A DNA stretch of 64,000 bases. Origin: Streptomyces wedmorensis. GTDB taxonomy: Bacteria > Actinomycetota > Actinomycetes > Streptomycetales > Streptomycetaceae. Location of the stretch: assembly GCF_000716445.1 (NCBI RefSeq), contig NZ_JNWK01000030.1, positions 61,152-125,151 of the forward strand, written 5' to 3'. Within the stretch, counting starts at the first letter, position 1; every line of letters begins with the position of its first letter. The position numbers and the translations under genes were made by a program. Of this stretch, positions 1 to 8,733 are shown piece by piece. Under the pieces are notes generated by a model. That model saw only the letters and a list, made by a program, of their open reading frames with translations, was not told where the DNA came from and searched no databases.

Positions 1-1054
1 CGCACCACCAGAGGAAGCGGGTACAGGTCGGCGTGGGGCTCGGGGTCGGCGTGCCGCCCGGCGTGGGGCCGCTGGTGGACGGCGAAGGCCCGCCGGGCGT
101 GCCCGAGCCGGTCGGCGACGGGCCGCCCGCCGTCGCGGACGGCGTCGCGGTGGGCGCTGACGGCGAGCCGGAGGCCGTCGGCGCCGGCGCCGGGGCGCCG
201 CCGCCCCCCTGCCCCGTACCGGAGCCCGGCCCCGCACCCGCGCCCGGCAGCGATCCCGTACCGGACGCCGAGCCCGACCCCCCTCGGATGCCCGTGCCGG
301 AGCCCGCGCTCACCTGACGGGTACGTGTGGGTCCGGAGGTGGGTGTGCCGGCGACCGGGGACGGGCCCGTGCCGTCCGGCGGCTCGGTGCTGTCGAGCGG
401 TTCGGGCGCGAGCGGGGTGGCGGTGACGTCCAGCTCCTCGACGGCCGTCGCCGCGCCGTCCTCCGGCGGCTGCTCCAGGGCGAGCCGGGCCAGGCTCAGC
501 GTGCCGGCCGCGAGGACCAGACCCACCGTCCCGACCAGGACCGTACGGCCCCGCCGCGACCGGGCCCGGCGTCCCCCGCGCGCGGGGGTACGGCCCCGCT
601 CCGCGTGGTCCCGTTCGGCGGCGCGAGCGGCCCGGCGCCCGCCCGCGGCCGGTCGCGGCGGCTCGAGGACGTCCAGTTCGTAGACGTGCTCGGGCGCGGG
701 CGCGTCCGGCTCGGTGTGAGCGAGGCCGGCGGACGCGGGGTCGGCGCGAGCGAAGTCGGTGGACGCGGGGTCGGTGGGCGCATGGCCGGCGTACGTGTGG
801 TCGCCGTATCCCGGGTCGCCGTATCCCGGGTCGGCATAAGCCGGGTCGGCGTACACGGGGTCGGCGTACGCGAAGTCCGGGGTGCGGACCTGCGGATAGG
901 CCGACGTGGGGGCCGGCGGGTAGGCCGACGTGGGGGCCGGCGGGTGGGCCGGTATGTGGGGGGGCTCGTACCGCAGTTCCTCGACGGGAGTCCCGCACCC
1001 GGCACAGGCGAGGGCCCCGTTGAGATGCCGCCGGCACGCGTGGCAGTAGTCCAT
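1..1054 (-). CDS. Zinc-ribbon, proline-rich single-pass membrane protein (3' end off the window)
   Basis: Open from an ATG at 1054 to the left edge with no stop, so the C-terminus is missing. Residues 4-20 hold a C-x2-C-x9-C-x2-C pattern (C4, C7, C17, C20), a compact zinc ribbon. It is followed by proline-rich duplicated units ('PPAPTSAY' twice), then a run of YADP/YGDP repeats to about residue 95. A basic stretch precedes one hydrophobic helix at about residues 163-190. After it comes a long Ser/Thr/Pro/Gly-rich tail that probably lies outside the membrane, and the last visible residues (FLWWC) suggest a folded domain beyond the edge. Family unknown. It is divergent from mbl, and the 287-bp gap between them should hold both promoters. 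The fold and topology are inferred. Confidence 0.75.
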   Translation of the reverse strand, partial: MDYCHACRRHLNGALACAGCGTPVEELRYEPPHIPAHPPAPTSAYPPAPTSAYPQVRTPDFAYADPVYADPAYADPGYGDPGYGDHTYAGHAPTDPASTDFARADPASAGLAHTEPDAPAPEHVYELDVLEPPRPAAGGRRAARAAERDHAERGRTPARGGRRARSRRGRTVLVGTVGLVLAAGTLSLARLALEQPPEDGAATAVEELDVTATPLAPEPLDSTEPPDGTGPSPVAGTPTSGPTRTRQVSAGSGTGIRGGSGSASGTGSLPGAGAGPGSGTGQGGGGAPAPAPTASGSPSAPTATPSATAGGPSPTGSGTPGGPSPSTSGPTPGGTPTPSPTPTCTRFLWWC

Positions 1055-1341
1055 GGGGCCCGCAGGCTATGCGGCCGGGTGCGGCGGCAGGGAGGCGGGT
1101 ACGTGAGGATCCTGTGAGGAAACCGCAGGTCGTCGGCGGTGCGTCGTGATTCTCCCGCTTCGGGAAGGATCGCCTCCGGTCCGTCCTCACCCCTACCGGA
1201 TCCTCCGTCACCGCCCGCGCCCGGCGCCCCGGGCGGCGCAGCCCAGCGCGCGCCGCGCCCCGGACGGCCGGACGATGCGAACAGGAACGCGAAACGCGAA
1301 CCACCTCGCCCGTGCCAGCACCGCACTCCGGAGGATCCGCC

Positions 1342-2403
1342 ATGACCGTCAGCCTTGAGCAGCTGCGTCGTTGCCATGTCGCCGTCGACCTGGGTGCCGC
1401 CCGCACCCGGGTCTTCGTCAAGGGCACCGGACTCGTCGTCGACGAGCCGAGCGTCGCCGCCGTCAACACCCGCACCGGAGCGCTGATCGCCGTCGGCGCG
1501 CTGGCGGAGAAGATGACCGGCCGCACCCCCGACTACATCCGGGTCGTCCGCCCGGTCTCGGGCGGCACGGTCGTCGACATCGAGATGGCTCAGCGGATGC
1601 TCCGTCACCTCCTCGGCGAGAAGCTGCGCCGGCAGCTGCGCCGCAAGCCCCGGCTGCGCGCGGCCGCGTGCACCCCGCACGACAGCGACCCGCTGGCGCA
1701 GCGGGCCGCCGTGGAGACCCTCGTCGGTCTCGGGGCGCGCCGGGTCGAGCTGGTCGACACCCTGATCGCGGCGGCGGTGGGCTGCGGCCTTCCGGTCGAG
1801 CAGCCGACCGCGACCATGATCATGGTGTGCGGGGCGGCGACGACGCAGGTCGCGGTGCTCTCGCTCGGGGCGATCGTGACGGCCGAGCGGATGCCGGTCG
1901 GCGGGGACGCCATCGACCACGCCGTCATCCAGCACCTGCGTCACCACCACGAGCTGATGCTGCCGAGCCAGTCGGTCAGACCGCTGCAACTCGCCCTGAG
2001 CGGCAACGGCCTGACCACCCACGGCCCGGCCTGGACCGAGATCCACGGCCGGGACGTCGCGACGGGCCTGGCGCGTTCGGTGACCGTCGACACCGCCGCC
2101 GTGCGGGAGGCGATCCACACGCCGTTGACGGCGGTCCTCGACGGCATCGGGAAGGTGCTGCGCGACTGCCCGCCGGACCTGGTGGCCGACCTCGCGGACC
2201 GCGGGATCATGATGGTCGGCGGCAGCGCGCTGCTGCCGGGCCTCGACCAGATGCTGCGCGAGGCCACCGGGATGCCGGTGCACATCGCCGAACGGCCGGA
2301 CGTGTGCGCGGTCCTGGGGCTGGGCGCGATGCTGGAGGGCAAGGTCCAGCCGATGATCCTCGACCCGTTGGCGGAGCGGAACCCGCTCGCCGACGAGGAC
2401 TGA
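1342..2403 (+). CDS. mbl: MreB/Mbl-like actin-family rod-shape protein
   Basis: A 353-residue actin-fold ATPase. The N-terminal phosphate-1 loop reads 'HVAVDLGAARTRVFVKG', the central region 'MVCGAATTQVAVLSLG' is the phosphate-2 region, and 'GIMMVGGSALLPGLD' near residue 295 is the adenosine motif of MreB proteins. The ATG at 1342 is chosen over an upstream in-frame start because GGAGGA lies at 1330-1335. In Streptomyces, MreB and Mbl support spore-wall assembly rather than vegetative rod shape. At 353 residues, away from mreC/mreD, this fits Mbl better than MreB. The downstream GAF kinase follows after 63 bp and could be co-transcribed. The family is clear; Mbl versus another MreB paralogue is inferred from length and context. 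Confidence 0.88.
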   Translation: MTVSLEQLRRCHVAVDLGAARTRVFVKGTGLVVDEPSVAAVNTRTGALIAVGALAEKMTGRTPDYIRVVRPVSGGTVVDIEMAQRMLRHLLGEKLRRQLRRKPRLRAAACTPHDSDPLAQRAAVETLVGLGARRVELVDTLIAAAVGCGLPVEQPTATMIMVCGAATTQVAVLSLGAIVTAERMPVGGDAIDHAVIQHLRHHHELMLPSQSVRPLQLALSGNGLTTHGPAWTEIHGRDVATGLARSVTVDTAAVREAIHTPLTAVLDGIGKVLRDCPPDLVADLADRGIMMVGGSALLPGLDQMLREATGMPVHIAERPDVCAVLGLGAMLEGKVQPMILDPLAERNPLADED

Positions 2404-2466
2404 GCCCGCACTCTCACGGCCGTACGCAAACCAGCCAAACCGTATGATTCGTACGACAATGAGACC

Positions 2467-4110
2467 ATGACGATCATGGGCGAGGACACGGACGAGGACG
2501 CTCCCCCGGGTCCGGACGGGACCCCTCCCGAAAATCCCGGTCCGGGCTCGGGCACGGACCGGGACGAGGACCCGGACCGGTACGAGGGCACGGACCCGGA
2601 CCCGGACGAGGGCACGCCCCGCCTTCCCATGCTGCTCGAAGCGGTCCTCGGCGTCGGCACGGATCTCGAACTCCGCACCACCCTCCAGCACATCGTGGAC
2701 TCCGCCACCGAGCTGACCGGGGCCCGCTACGGGGCGCTCGGGGTCGTCGACCCCGAGCGCCACCGGCTCACCGAACTCTTCACCTCCGGCATGACCGACG
2801 AGGAGCGGCAGCGCATCGGCCGGCTCCCCGACGGCCGCACCGGACTCGTCGGCGTCCTCGTCCAGGACCCGCAGCCGCTCCGGCTCGACGACCTGACGGC
2901 CGACCCGCGCTCGGCCGGCGTGCCCGAGGGCCACCCGGAGATGCACACCTTCCTCGGTGTCCCGATCCGGGTCCACACCGAGGTGTTCGGCAACCTGTAC
3001 CTCACCGAGAAGCGGGCGGGCGGCTTCACCGAGGAGGACCTCGCCCTGCTCCGGGTGCTCGCGTCCCAGGCGGGCATCGCGATCGGCAACGCCCGCCTGT
3101 ACGAGACCGCACGGCAGCGGGAGCGCTGGATCGAGGGGGCGGCGGCCGTGACCACGGCCCTGCTCACCGGCGAGTCCGCCGAGGACGCCCTGATGACCGT
3201 CGCCGAACAGGCCCGCGTCCTCGCCGGCGCCTCGGCCGGTGTGGTCCTCCAGCCCACCGCCGAGGGCGGGATGGAGATCGTCGCCGCCTCCACCACCGAC
3301 GACCCGGGCGACCTGGTCGGCACGACGATCGTGCCCGGCTCCCCCGTCCTCGTCCAGCTCCTCGGCGGGGAGCCCGTCTTCGTCGAGGACTCGGCGACCG
3401 ATCCGCGCATGACCACCGCGGTCCGGTCCCGCTTCGGCCCGTCGATGATGCTGCCGTTGCAGAGCGGCGGGAGGCTCATCGGCACCCTCGCCCTGCCCCG
3501 GCGGCGCGGCGACCCGCCGTACTCGGCGGTGGACCGGCTCCTCGCCTCCCAGTTCGCCTCGCAGGCGGCGCTCGCGCTGGTCCTCGCGGACGCGCGCCAC
3601 GACCGCGAGCGGCTCGCCGTGTTCGAGGACCGGGACCGGATCGCGCGCGACCTCCACGACCTCGTCGTCCAGCGGCTGTTCGCCACCGAGATGATGCTGG
3701 AGTCGACCCGCCGCCGCGCGTCCGGCTCGTCCGACGAGGACGCGCTGCTCGGCCGGGCCGTCGACGAGCTGGACTCGACGATCCAGGAGGTCCGCACGAC
3801 CATCTTCGCCCTCCAGCAGCCTCCCGCCGACGCACCCGCCTCCTTCCGGGGCCGCGTCCTGCGCGAGACCGGCGGCGCCGCGGTCCTCCTCGGCTTCCAG
3901 CCGTCCGTCCACTTCTCCGGCACCGTCGACACCCTCGCCGAGGACGACCAGGCGGCGGGACTCCTCTCCGCCCTGCGCGGCGCGCTCGCCGCCGTCCACC
4001 GCCGCTCCGGCGTCACCGCCGTCACCGTCGAGGTCTCGGCCGGGTCCGACGGCCTCCGCCTGCGGGTCGACGACGACGGCACCCCGCCGACCATCGTGAC
4101 CTGGCCTTGA
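2467..4110 (+). CDS. GAF-domain sensor histidine kinase with truncated ATPase domain
   Basis: 547 residues: an acidic, proline-rich N-terminus (1-55), two GAF domains (about 60-215 and 220-385), then a HisKA_3 dimerisation helix whose H-box 'RDLHDLVVQRLF' puts the phospho-acceptor at His397. This is the DevS/DosS-NarX architecture. The C-terminal ATP-binding domain is odd: the N-box equivalent reads 'ALRGALAAVHRRSG' with no Asn, and the protein ends just after 'LRVDDDGTPP' with no glycine-rich G2 (GxGL) box. No continuation is visible in other frames after 4110. It may sense through GAF domains and act as a partner or phospho-acceptor rather than an autonomous kinase. No response regulator is adjacent. 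Domain calls are firm; the loss of kinase activity is inferred. Confidence 0.82.
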   Translation: MTIMGEDTDEDAPPGPDGTPPENPGPGSGTDRDEDPDRYEGTDPDPDEGTPRLPMLLEAVLGVGTDLELRTTLQHIVDSATELTGARYGALGVVDPERHRLTELFTSGMTDEERQRIGRLPDGRTGLVGVLVQDPQPLRLDDLTADPRSAGVPEGHPEMHTFLGVPIRVHTEVFGNLYLTEKRAGGFTEEDLALLRVLASQAGIAIGNARLYETARQRERWIEGAAAVTTALLTGESAEDALMTVAEQARVLAGASAGVVLQPTAEGGMEIVAASTTDDPGDLVGTTIVPGSPVLVQLLGGEPVFVEDSATDPRMTTAVRSRFGPSMMLPLQSGGRLIGTLALPRRRGDPPYSAVDRLLASQFASQAALALVLADARHDRERLAVFEDRDRIARDLHDLVVQRLFATEMMLESTRRRASGSSDEDALLGRAVDELDSTIQEVRTTIFALQQPPADAPASFRGRVLRETGGAAVLLGFQPSVHFSGTVDTLAEDDQAAGLLSALRGALAAVHRRSGVTAVTVEVSAGSDGLRLRVDDDGTPPTIVTWP

Positions 4111-4171
4111 GGGGCACCCGTACGGAGCAGTCCCGCGCGCCGGGCCCCTCCTACCGATCTTGACTGATGGG

Positions 4172-5407
4172 GTGACCACCGAGACGAAGCCCCCCACCGC
4201 GGCTGCCTACCGCAACCTGGTGATGGCCACCATCGGCTTCACGCTGACGTTCTGGGCGTGGAACCTGATCGCACCGCTCGCGAGCTGGTACGGCGACCGG
4301 CTCGAACTCAGCTCGTTCCAGCAGTCGTTCCTCGTCGCCGTGCCGGTCCTGGTCGGCTCGGTCGGCCGGGTCCCCGCCGGTGCCCTCACCGACCGGTACG
4401 GGGCGAAGCGGATGTTCCCGCTCGTCTCGGCGCTGACCATCGTCCCCGTGCTGCTGCTGACCGTGGTGAAGGACACCTACGGCCTGCTGCTGGTCGTCGC
4501 CTTCCTCCTCGGCCTGGGCGGGACGACCTTCGCGATCGGCATCCCGCTGGTGAACTCGTGGTTCCCGCCGGCCAAGCGGGGCCTGGCCCTCGGCGTGTTC
4601 GGCATGGGCATGGGCGGCGTGGCGCTCTCCGGCTACTTCACGCCCCGGATCGCCAAGCACGGGGAGAACCTGCCGTTCTTCGTGGTGGCGATCGCGCTGG
4701 CCGCGTACGCGGTCCTCGCCTCCTTCCTCATCAGCGACCGGCCCGACCGGCCGGTGCCCACCGCCTCCCTGGCGACCCGGCTGGGCTCGGCGGCGCGGCT
4801 GCGTGTGACGTGGGAGCTGTCCGCGCTGTACGCGATCGGCTTCGGCGGCATCGTGGCGTTCGGCGTCTACCTGCCGACGTACCTGAAGACCTGGTACGAG
4901 CTGGACCCGACGGACGCGGGCACCAAGGCGGCGGGGTTCGCCCTGGTCACCGTGGTCTTCCGGCCGATCGGCGGCTGGCTCTCGGACCGCTTGCACCCGG
5001 CGCTCGTGACGGCCGGCGCGCTCGGCACGGCCGCCCTGTTCGCGATCGTCCAGGCCTTCGACCCGCCGCTGTACCCGGGCGGCACGATCGCCCTGCTCGT
5101 CATGGCGGCCGGCCTGGGCACGGCGAGCGGTTCGGTCTTCGCCCTCGTCTCCCAGGTCACCCCGCAGGCCCAGGTGGGCAGCGTGACCGGCATCGTCGGT
5201 GCGATGGGCGGCCTGGGCGGCTTCGTGCCGCCGCTGGTGATGGGCGCGATCTACAGCGCCAAGGACTCCTACTCCATCGGCTTCATGCTCCTGTCCGATC
5301 TCGCCCTCGCGGGCTGCGTCTACGCCTACGGCCGCATGCGCGGCATCCGCCCCGGCGGTGAGGAACCCGAGCCGGAGGCGACGAAGGTCACGGCCGCGCG
5401 GCCCTGA
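4172..5407 (+). CDS. MFS transporter, nitrate/nitrite (NarK-like) type
   Basis: About 411 residues with twelve predicted hydrophobic segments. The loop-2 MFS motif is present as 'GALTDRYGAKRM', repeated in the second half as 'GGWLSDRL'. Glycine-rich 'GVFGMGMGG' and 'IVGAMGGLGGFVPP' segments resemble the signature helices of the nitrate/nitrite porter family. The likely substrate is a small anion such as nitrate or nitrite, but no nitrate-assimilation gene is adjacent. Start choice is uncertain: GTG at 4172 and TTG at 4160 are both possible and neither has a good ribosome-binding site. It lies 59 bp before matB on the same strand. Confidence 0.8.
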   Translation: MTTETKPPTAAAYRNLVMATIGFTLTFWAWNLIAPLASWYGDRLELSSFQQSFLVAVPVLVGSVGRVPAGALTDRYGAKRMFPLVSALTIVPVLLLTVVKDTYGLLLVVAFLLGLGGTTFAIGIPLVNSWFPPAKRGLALGVFGMGMGGVALSGYFTPRIAKHGENLPFFVVAIALAAYAVLASFLISDRPDRPVPTASLATRLGSAARLRVTWELSALYAIGFGGIVAFGVYLPTYLKTWYELDPTDAGTKAAGFALVTVVFRPIGGWLSDRLHPALVTAGALGTAALFAIVQAFDPPLYPGGTIALLVMAAGLGTASGSVFALVSQVTPQAQVGSVTGIVGAMGGLGGFVPPLVMGAIYSAKDSYSIGFMLLSDLALAGCVYAYGRMRGIRPGGEEPEPEATKVTAARP

Positions 5408-5466
5408 CGCCCCGGCAGAATGCCTCCCGGCGACCTACGCCCTCGACGACCCGAGGAGTTCGACCG

Positions 5467-6915
5467 GTGAGTGCCCTCCTTCCCGCCTTGACGGACCCTT
5501 CCGACCGGCCCGCCCTGCGCTTCGGCGCGGCGAGCCTGACGTACGGCGAACTGGCGCGGGCCGCCGGAGCCCTGGCGGCGCGGGTGAGGGGCGAGGAGCG
5601 GGTCGCGGTCTGGGCCACGCCGACCGCGCACACCGTGGTCGGCGTGGTCGGCGCGCTCCTCGCGGGCGTGGCCGTCGTACCGCTGAATCCGAGGACCGGG
5701 GAACGGGAGCTGGCTCACATCCTGGGCGACAGCGCCCCGGGCGCGGTGCTCGCGGAGCCCGGGGCCGAGCTGCCGGCGGGGCTCGCGGGGACACCGCGGA
5801 TCGAGGTGGAGCTCGGCGGGGTGGCGGGTCCGCCGGTGGCGGAGCCGGACGACCCCGAGGCCACCGCCCTCGTCGTCTACACGTCCGGCACCACCGGCCC
5901 TCCGAAGGGCGTCCTGCTGTCCCGCCGGGCGGTGGCCGCGTCCCTGGACGCGCTGGCCGACGCCTGGTCGTGGACGGCGGACGACGTCCTGGTGCACGCG
6001 CTGCCGCTGTTCCACGTCCACGGGCTGGTCCTCGGCGTGCTGGGGCCGCTGCGACGGGGCGGGGAGGTGCGGCACCTGGGCGCGTTCTCGGTGGAGGGCG
6101 TGGCCCGGGAGCTGGGGGACGGCGGCGGAACGATGCTGTTCGGCGTGCCCACGATGTACCACCGGGTGGCGGACTCGCTCGGCGGGGACGCCTCCCTGGC
6201 GGCGGCGCTGGCGGGTGCCCGGCTGCTCGTCTCCGGTTCGGCGGCGCTTCCGGTGCACGACCACCGGCGGATCGCGGCGGCGACGGGCCGGACGGTGGTG
6301 GAGCGGTACGGGATGACCGAGACGCTCATGATCACCAGCGTGCTGCCGGGCGGCGAGCCGCGGCCCGGGACGGTCGGGGTGCCGCTCGCGGGGGTGGAGC
6401 TGCGGCTGGTGGACGAGGACGGCTCCGTGCTGCCGGAGCTCGACGGGGAGACCGTCGGGGAGGTGCAGGTGCGCGGTCGGAACCTGTTCTCCGGCTACCT
6501 CGGCCGGCCGGACGCGACGGCGGCGGCGTTCGACGGCGACTGGTTCCGGACCGGCGACATGGCGGTCCGCGAGGCCGACGGCACGGTGCGGCTCGTGGGC
6601 CGCAAGGCGACCGACCTGATCAAGAGCGGCGGTTACAAGATCGGGGCGGGCGAGATCGAGAACGCGCTCCTCGACCACCCGGGCGTGCGCGAGGCCGCCG
6701 TCACCGGCGAGCCCGACCCGGACCTGGGCGAGCGGATCGTCGCCTGGGTGGTGCCCGAGGACGCGGAGAAGCCCCCGGCGGAGTCCGAGCTCGCCGACCA
6801 CGTGGCACGCCTCCTCGCCCCGCACAAGCGGCCCCGGGTGGTGCGCTACCTGGACGCGCTCCCCCGCAACGACATGGGCAAGGTCCTGAAGAAGGAGCTG
6901 CCGGACGCCCGCTGA
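5467..6915 (+). CDS. matB: Malonyl-CoA synthetase (malonate--CoA ligase, MatB)
   Basis: 482-residue ANL-superfamily ligase that activates malonate (and often methylmalonate) with ATP and CoA to give malonyl-CoA extender units. Visible motifs: P-loop 'YTSGTTGPPKG', 'RYGMTET', 'WFRTGD', the hinge 'GRKATDLIKSGGYKIG' and the C-terminal catalytic lysine in 'NDMGKVLKK' (about K472). The length and whole sequence closely match the well-studied Streptomyces coelicolor MatB as I recall it. It starts at GTG 5467, with GAGGAG about nine bases upstream. No malonate decarboxylase or transporter gene is obvious, though the MFS gene just upstream could be co-transcribed. Confidence 0.92.
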   Translation: MSALLPALTDPSDRPALRFGAASLTYGELARAAGALAARVRGEERVAVWATPTAHTVVGVVGALLAGVAVVPLNPRTGERELAHILGDSAPGAVLAEPGAELPAGLAGTPRIEVELGGVAGPPVAEPDDPEATALVVYTSGTTGPPKGVLLSRRAVAASLDALADAWSWTADDVLVHALPLFHVHGLVLGVLGPLRRGGEVRHLGAFSVEGVARELGDGGGTMLFGVPTMYHRVADSLGGDASLAAALAGARLLVSGSAALPVHDHRRIAAATGRTVVERYGMTETLMITSVLPGGEPRPGTVGVPLAGVELRLVDEDGSVLPELDGETVGEVQVRGRNLFSGYLGRPDATAAAFDGDWFRTGDMAVREADGTVRLVGRKATDLIKSGGYKIGAGEIENALLDHPGVREAAVTGEPDPDLGERIVAWVVPEDAEKPPAESELADHVARLLAPHKRPRVVRYLDALPRNDMGKVLKKELPDAR

Positions 6916-7001
6916 ACCGGCCGGGGCCGGGGTCCCGTCGGACAAGCCGGGGCCGGGGCCGTCGGACCCGCGAAGGCCGGGCACCCGGCGGCCGTACGAA
7001 A

Positions 7002-7035
7002 GCCGGGCCCCCTCCCCGTGGGGAGCGGGCCCGGC
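7002..7035. terminator. Bidirectional hairpin terminator between convergent genes
   Basis: A near-perfect inverted repeat with about 15-bp arms (one mismatch) and a short loop sits between the stop of matB and the stop of the convergent protease fragment. It has no T-tract, as usual for Streptomyces hairpin terminators. Confidence 0.7.
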
Positions 7036-7049
7036 CCCGGTCGTACCGG

Positions 7050-8700
7050 CTACTTCACGCCGACCGCGCGGATCACCTCCTGCGTGACGGAACCGCCCCG
7101 GTCGTCGCCGGCGCCGGCCCGCAGGGAGACGGAGGAGACGCCGGACGGGACGCGCAGTTCGCCGGTCCAGGAGGCGCCGCGGGACGCCTTCCTGAGCGCG
7201 ACCTTCGTCCAGGTCGTGCCCTCGTCGTAGGAGACCTCCAGGGTGCCGGTGCCGATGGTGCCGGTGCCGGTGGCGCCCTTCACGTACTCGGCGGAGATGC
7301 CGACGGGGAGCCGGCCGCCGGCGCGGACGTCGCCGTGGAGGTCGGTGTCGAGGTCGAAGCCGAGGTTGAGCATCGGCAGGTAGGTGATCCGGTCGTCGGG
7401 GGTCTCGGCGGAGCGGAACGTCCACTCGCTGTGGCCCTTGGTGCCGAGCCTCCAGCGGGCCGGGTCGAGGGCGGTGTCGGTGACGAACAGGGCCTTGGCG
7501 CCCGCGTCCTGGGCGGCCTGGGCGAGCTGCTTCGGGTCGGCGCCCTCGGTGAGCCGGACGAGGACGGCCCTGCCGGTGGCGGCCTTGCCCGCGTACTCGG
7601 CGGGCGTACCGGTGCCCGCGTCGACGAGGCCGAGGCGGTGGCGGCCCTCCAGGAGCGTGCCGCCGCCCTGCGGGGTGGCGCCCGCGAGGCGGACGCCGTC
7701 GACGGTCGCCTCCAGGAGCGGCTTGCCGAGGCGCCATACGGTCCGGTACTCGAAGGTGCCGGTGGCGGGCTCGCGGGTGGGCGCGGCGAAGATCGAGTCG
7801 TAGGTGATCGGGACCTGGACGGCTCCGCCGTAGGAGGCGCCGTTCGCCTCGCGGTCGAACTCCATGAGGAGCTGGCGGGTCTCGGTGCGCTTCTCGACCT
7901 CGGCGCGGATCTCCCGCAGCCGCCGTCCGTCGAGGGTGATCTCGCGGTCGCGGTCGAGGACGATCTCCGGTTCGGTGAGGAAGCCGAGGCCGAGGGAGTC
8001 CTCGCCGCGCGAGCCGCGCACGTCGAGGAAGGTGTCGACGGTGTACGTGCCGGGCTTCAGGCGCAGTTCGAGGGTGCCGGACTCGCCGACGGCGGCCGGG
8101 AAGGGGTCCACGCCCTCGGTGAGCCGCTGCACGCCCAGGTAGGCGGGGGTGGGGGCGCCGTCGCGGTCCTTGACGTGGACGGTGAGGGTGTAGCGCTCCT
8201 CCTCCTTCACGAGGCCGAGCGCGGTGTGCGCGACGGGCGCGCCCCCGACGGTGGCGGTGACCCGGCCGGAGGAGACCCCGACGGGGGCTGCCGTGCCGTC
8301 GCCGGTGACGGTGGTGGACGCGGAGCCGTGGGCCGGGACGGTGAGGGCGGTGTCGGCGAGGGTCGCGACGCCGGCGGGCATGCCCTCGACGGCGAGGTTC
8401 ACCTCGACCGGGTCGTCGGAAGAGTTGGAGTAGGTGACGGTCCTGGTGACCGGCTTGTTCTCCTCGTGGGGCCAGGAGGCGAAGCCGAGGTCCGCGGAGC
8501 CGGTGGCGGTGATGTGCGCGGCGAGGGCGGCGGCCACGTCGACGCGGCCGGCGCCGAGCTCGTACGCGGTGGCGTCGAGCGTCTTCGACGAGGACATCAG
8601 CGCGTCCTTGAGCCGGGCACCGGTCCAGTCGGGGTGCTTCTCGGCGAGCAGCGCGGCGACGCCGGCGACGTGCGGGGTCGCCATCGACGTACCGCTCGTG
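7050..8700 (-). pseudogene. Subtilisin-family (S8) serine protease, 5' half missing
   Basis: The reading frame begins at the catalytic-serine motif 'TSGTSMATPHVAG' and runs 544 residues from the internal ATG to the stop, covering the end of the S8 domain and a long beta-rich C-terminal region. The catalytic Asp and His blocks, propeptide and export signal expected upstream (several hundred residues) are absent. In their place is the right end of a TnpB element, and the sequence beyond that element does not encode the missing half. An in-frame TGA occurs just upstream inside the transposon hairpin. The product, if made, could be neither exported nor catalytic. The junction lies between about 8694 and 8706. 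The C-terminal region contains a PA-like stretch ('TGRAVLVRLTEGADPKQLAQAAQDAG' region), common in large secreted subtilases. Confidence 0.88.
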
Positions 8701-8706
8701 ACTCCT

Positions 8707-8726
8707 CCCCCTCATGAATGAGGGGG
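8707..8726 (-). ncRNA. Right-end hairpin of the TnpB element (candidate 3' part of the omega/reRNA)
   Basis: CCCCCTCAT-GA-ATGAGGGGG forms a perfect 9-bp stem between the ancestral tnpB stop and the element edge. In characterised TnpB systems the right end is transcribed as a guide RNA scaffold, with the guide taken from the DNA immediately after the element. The hairpin is seen directly; its RNA role is inferred by family. Confidence 0.45.
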
Positions 8727-8733
8727 CTCTTCG

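Noticed and set aside
496..4197. 1233-codon open frame on the minus strand
   Set aside because: It runs antisense through mbl and the GAF kinase, is Arg/Gly/Ala-rich with no domain, and is a GC-skew shadow.
5326..8717. Two overlapping >1100-codon frames on opposite strands
   Set aside because: Both cross matB and the protease fragment out of frame; low-complexity Arg/Gly products only.
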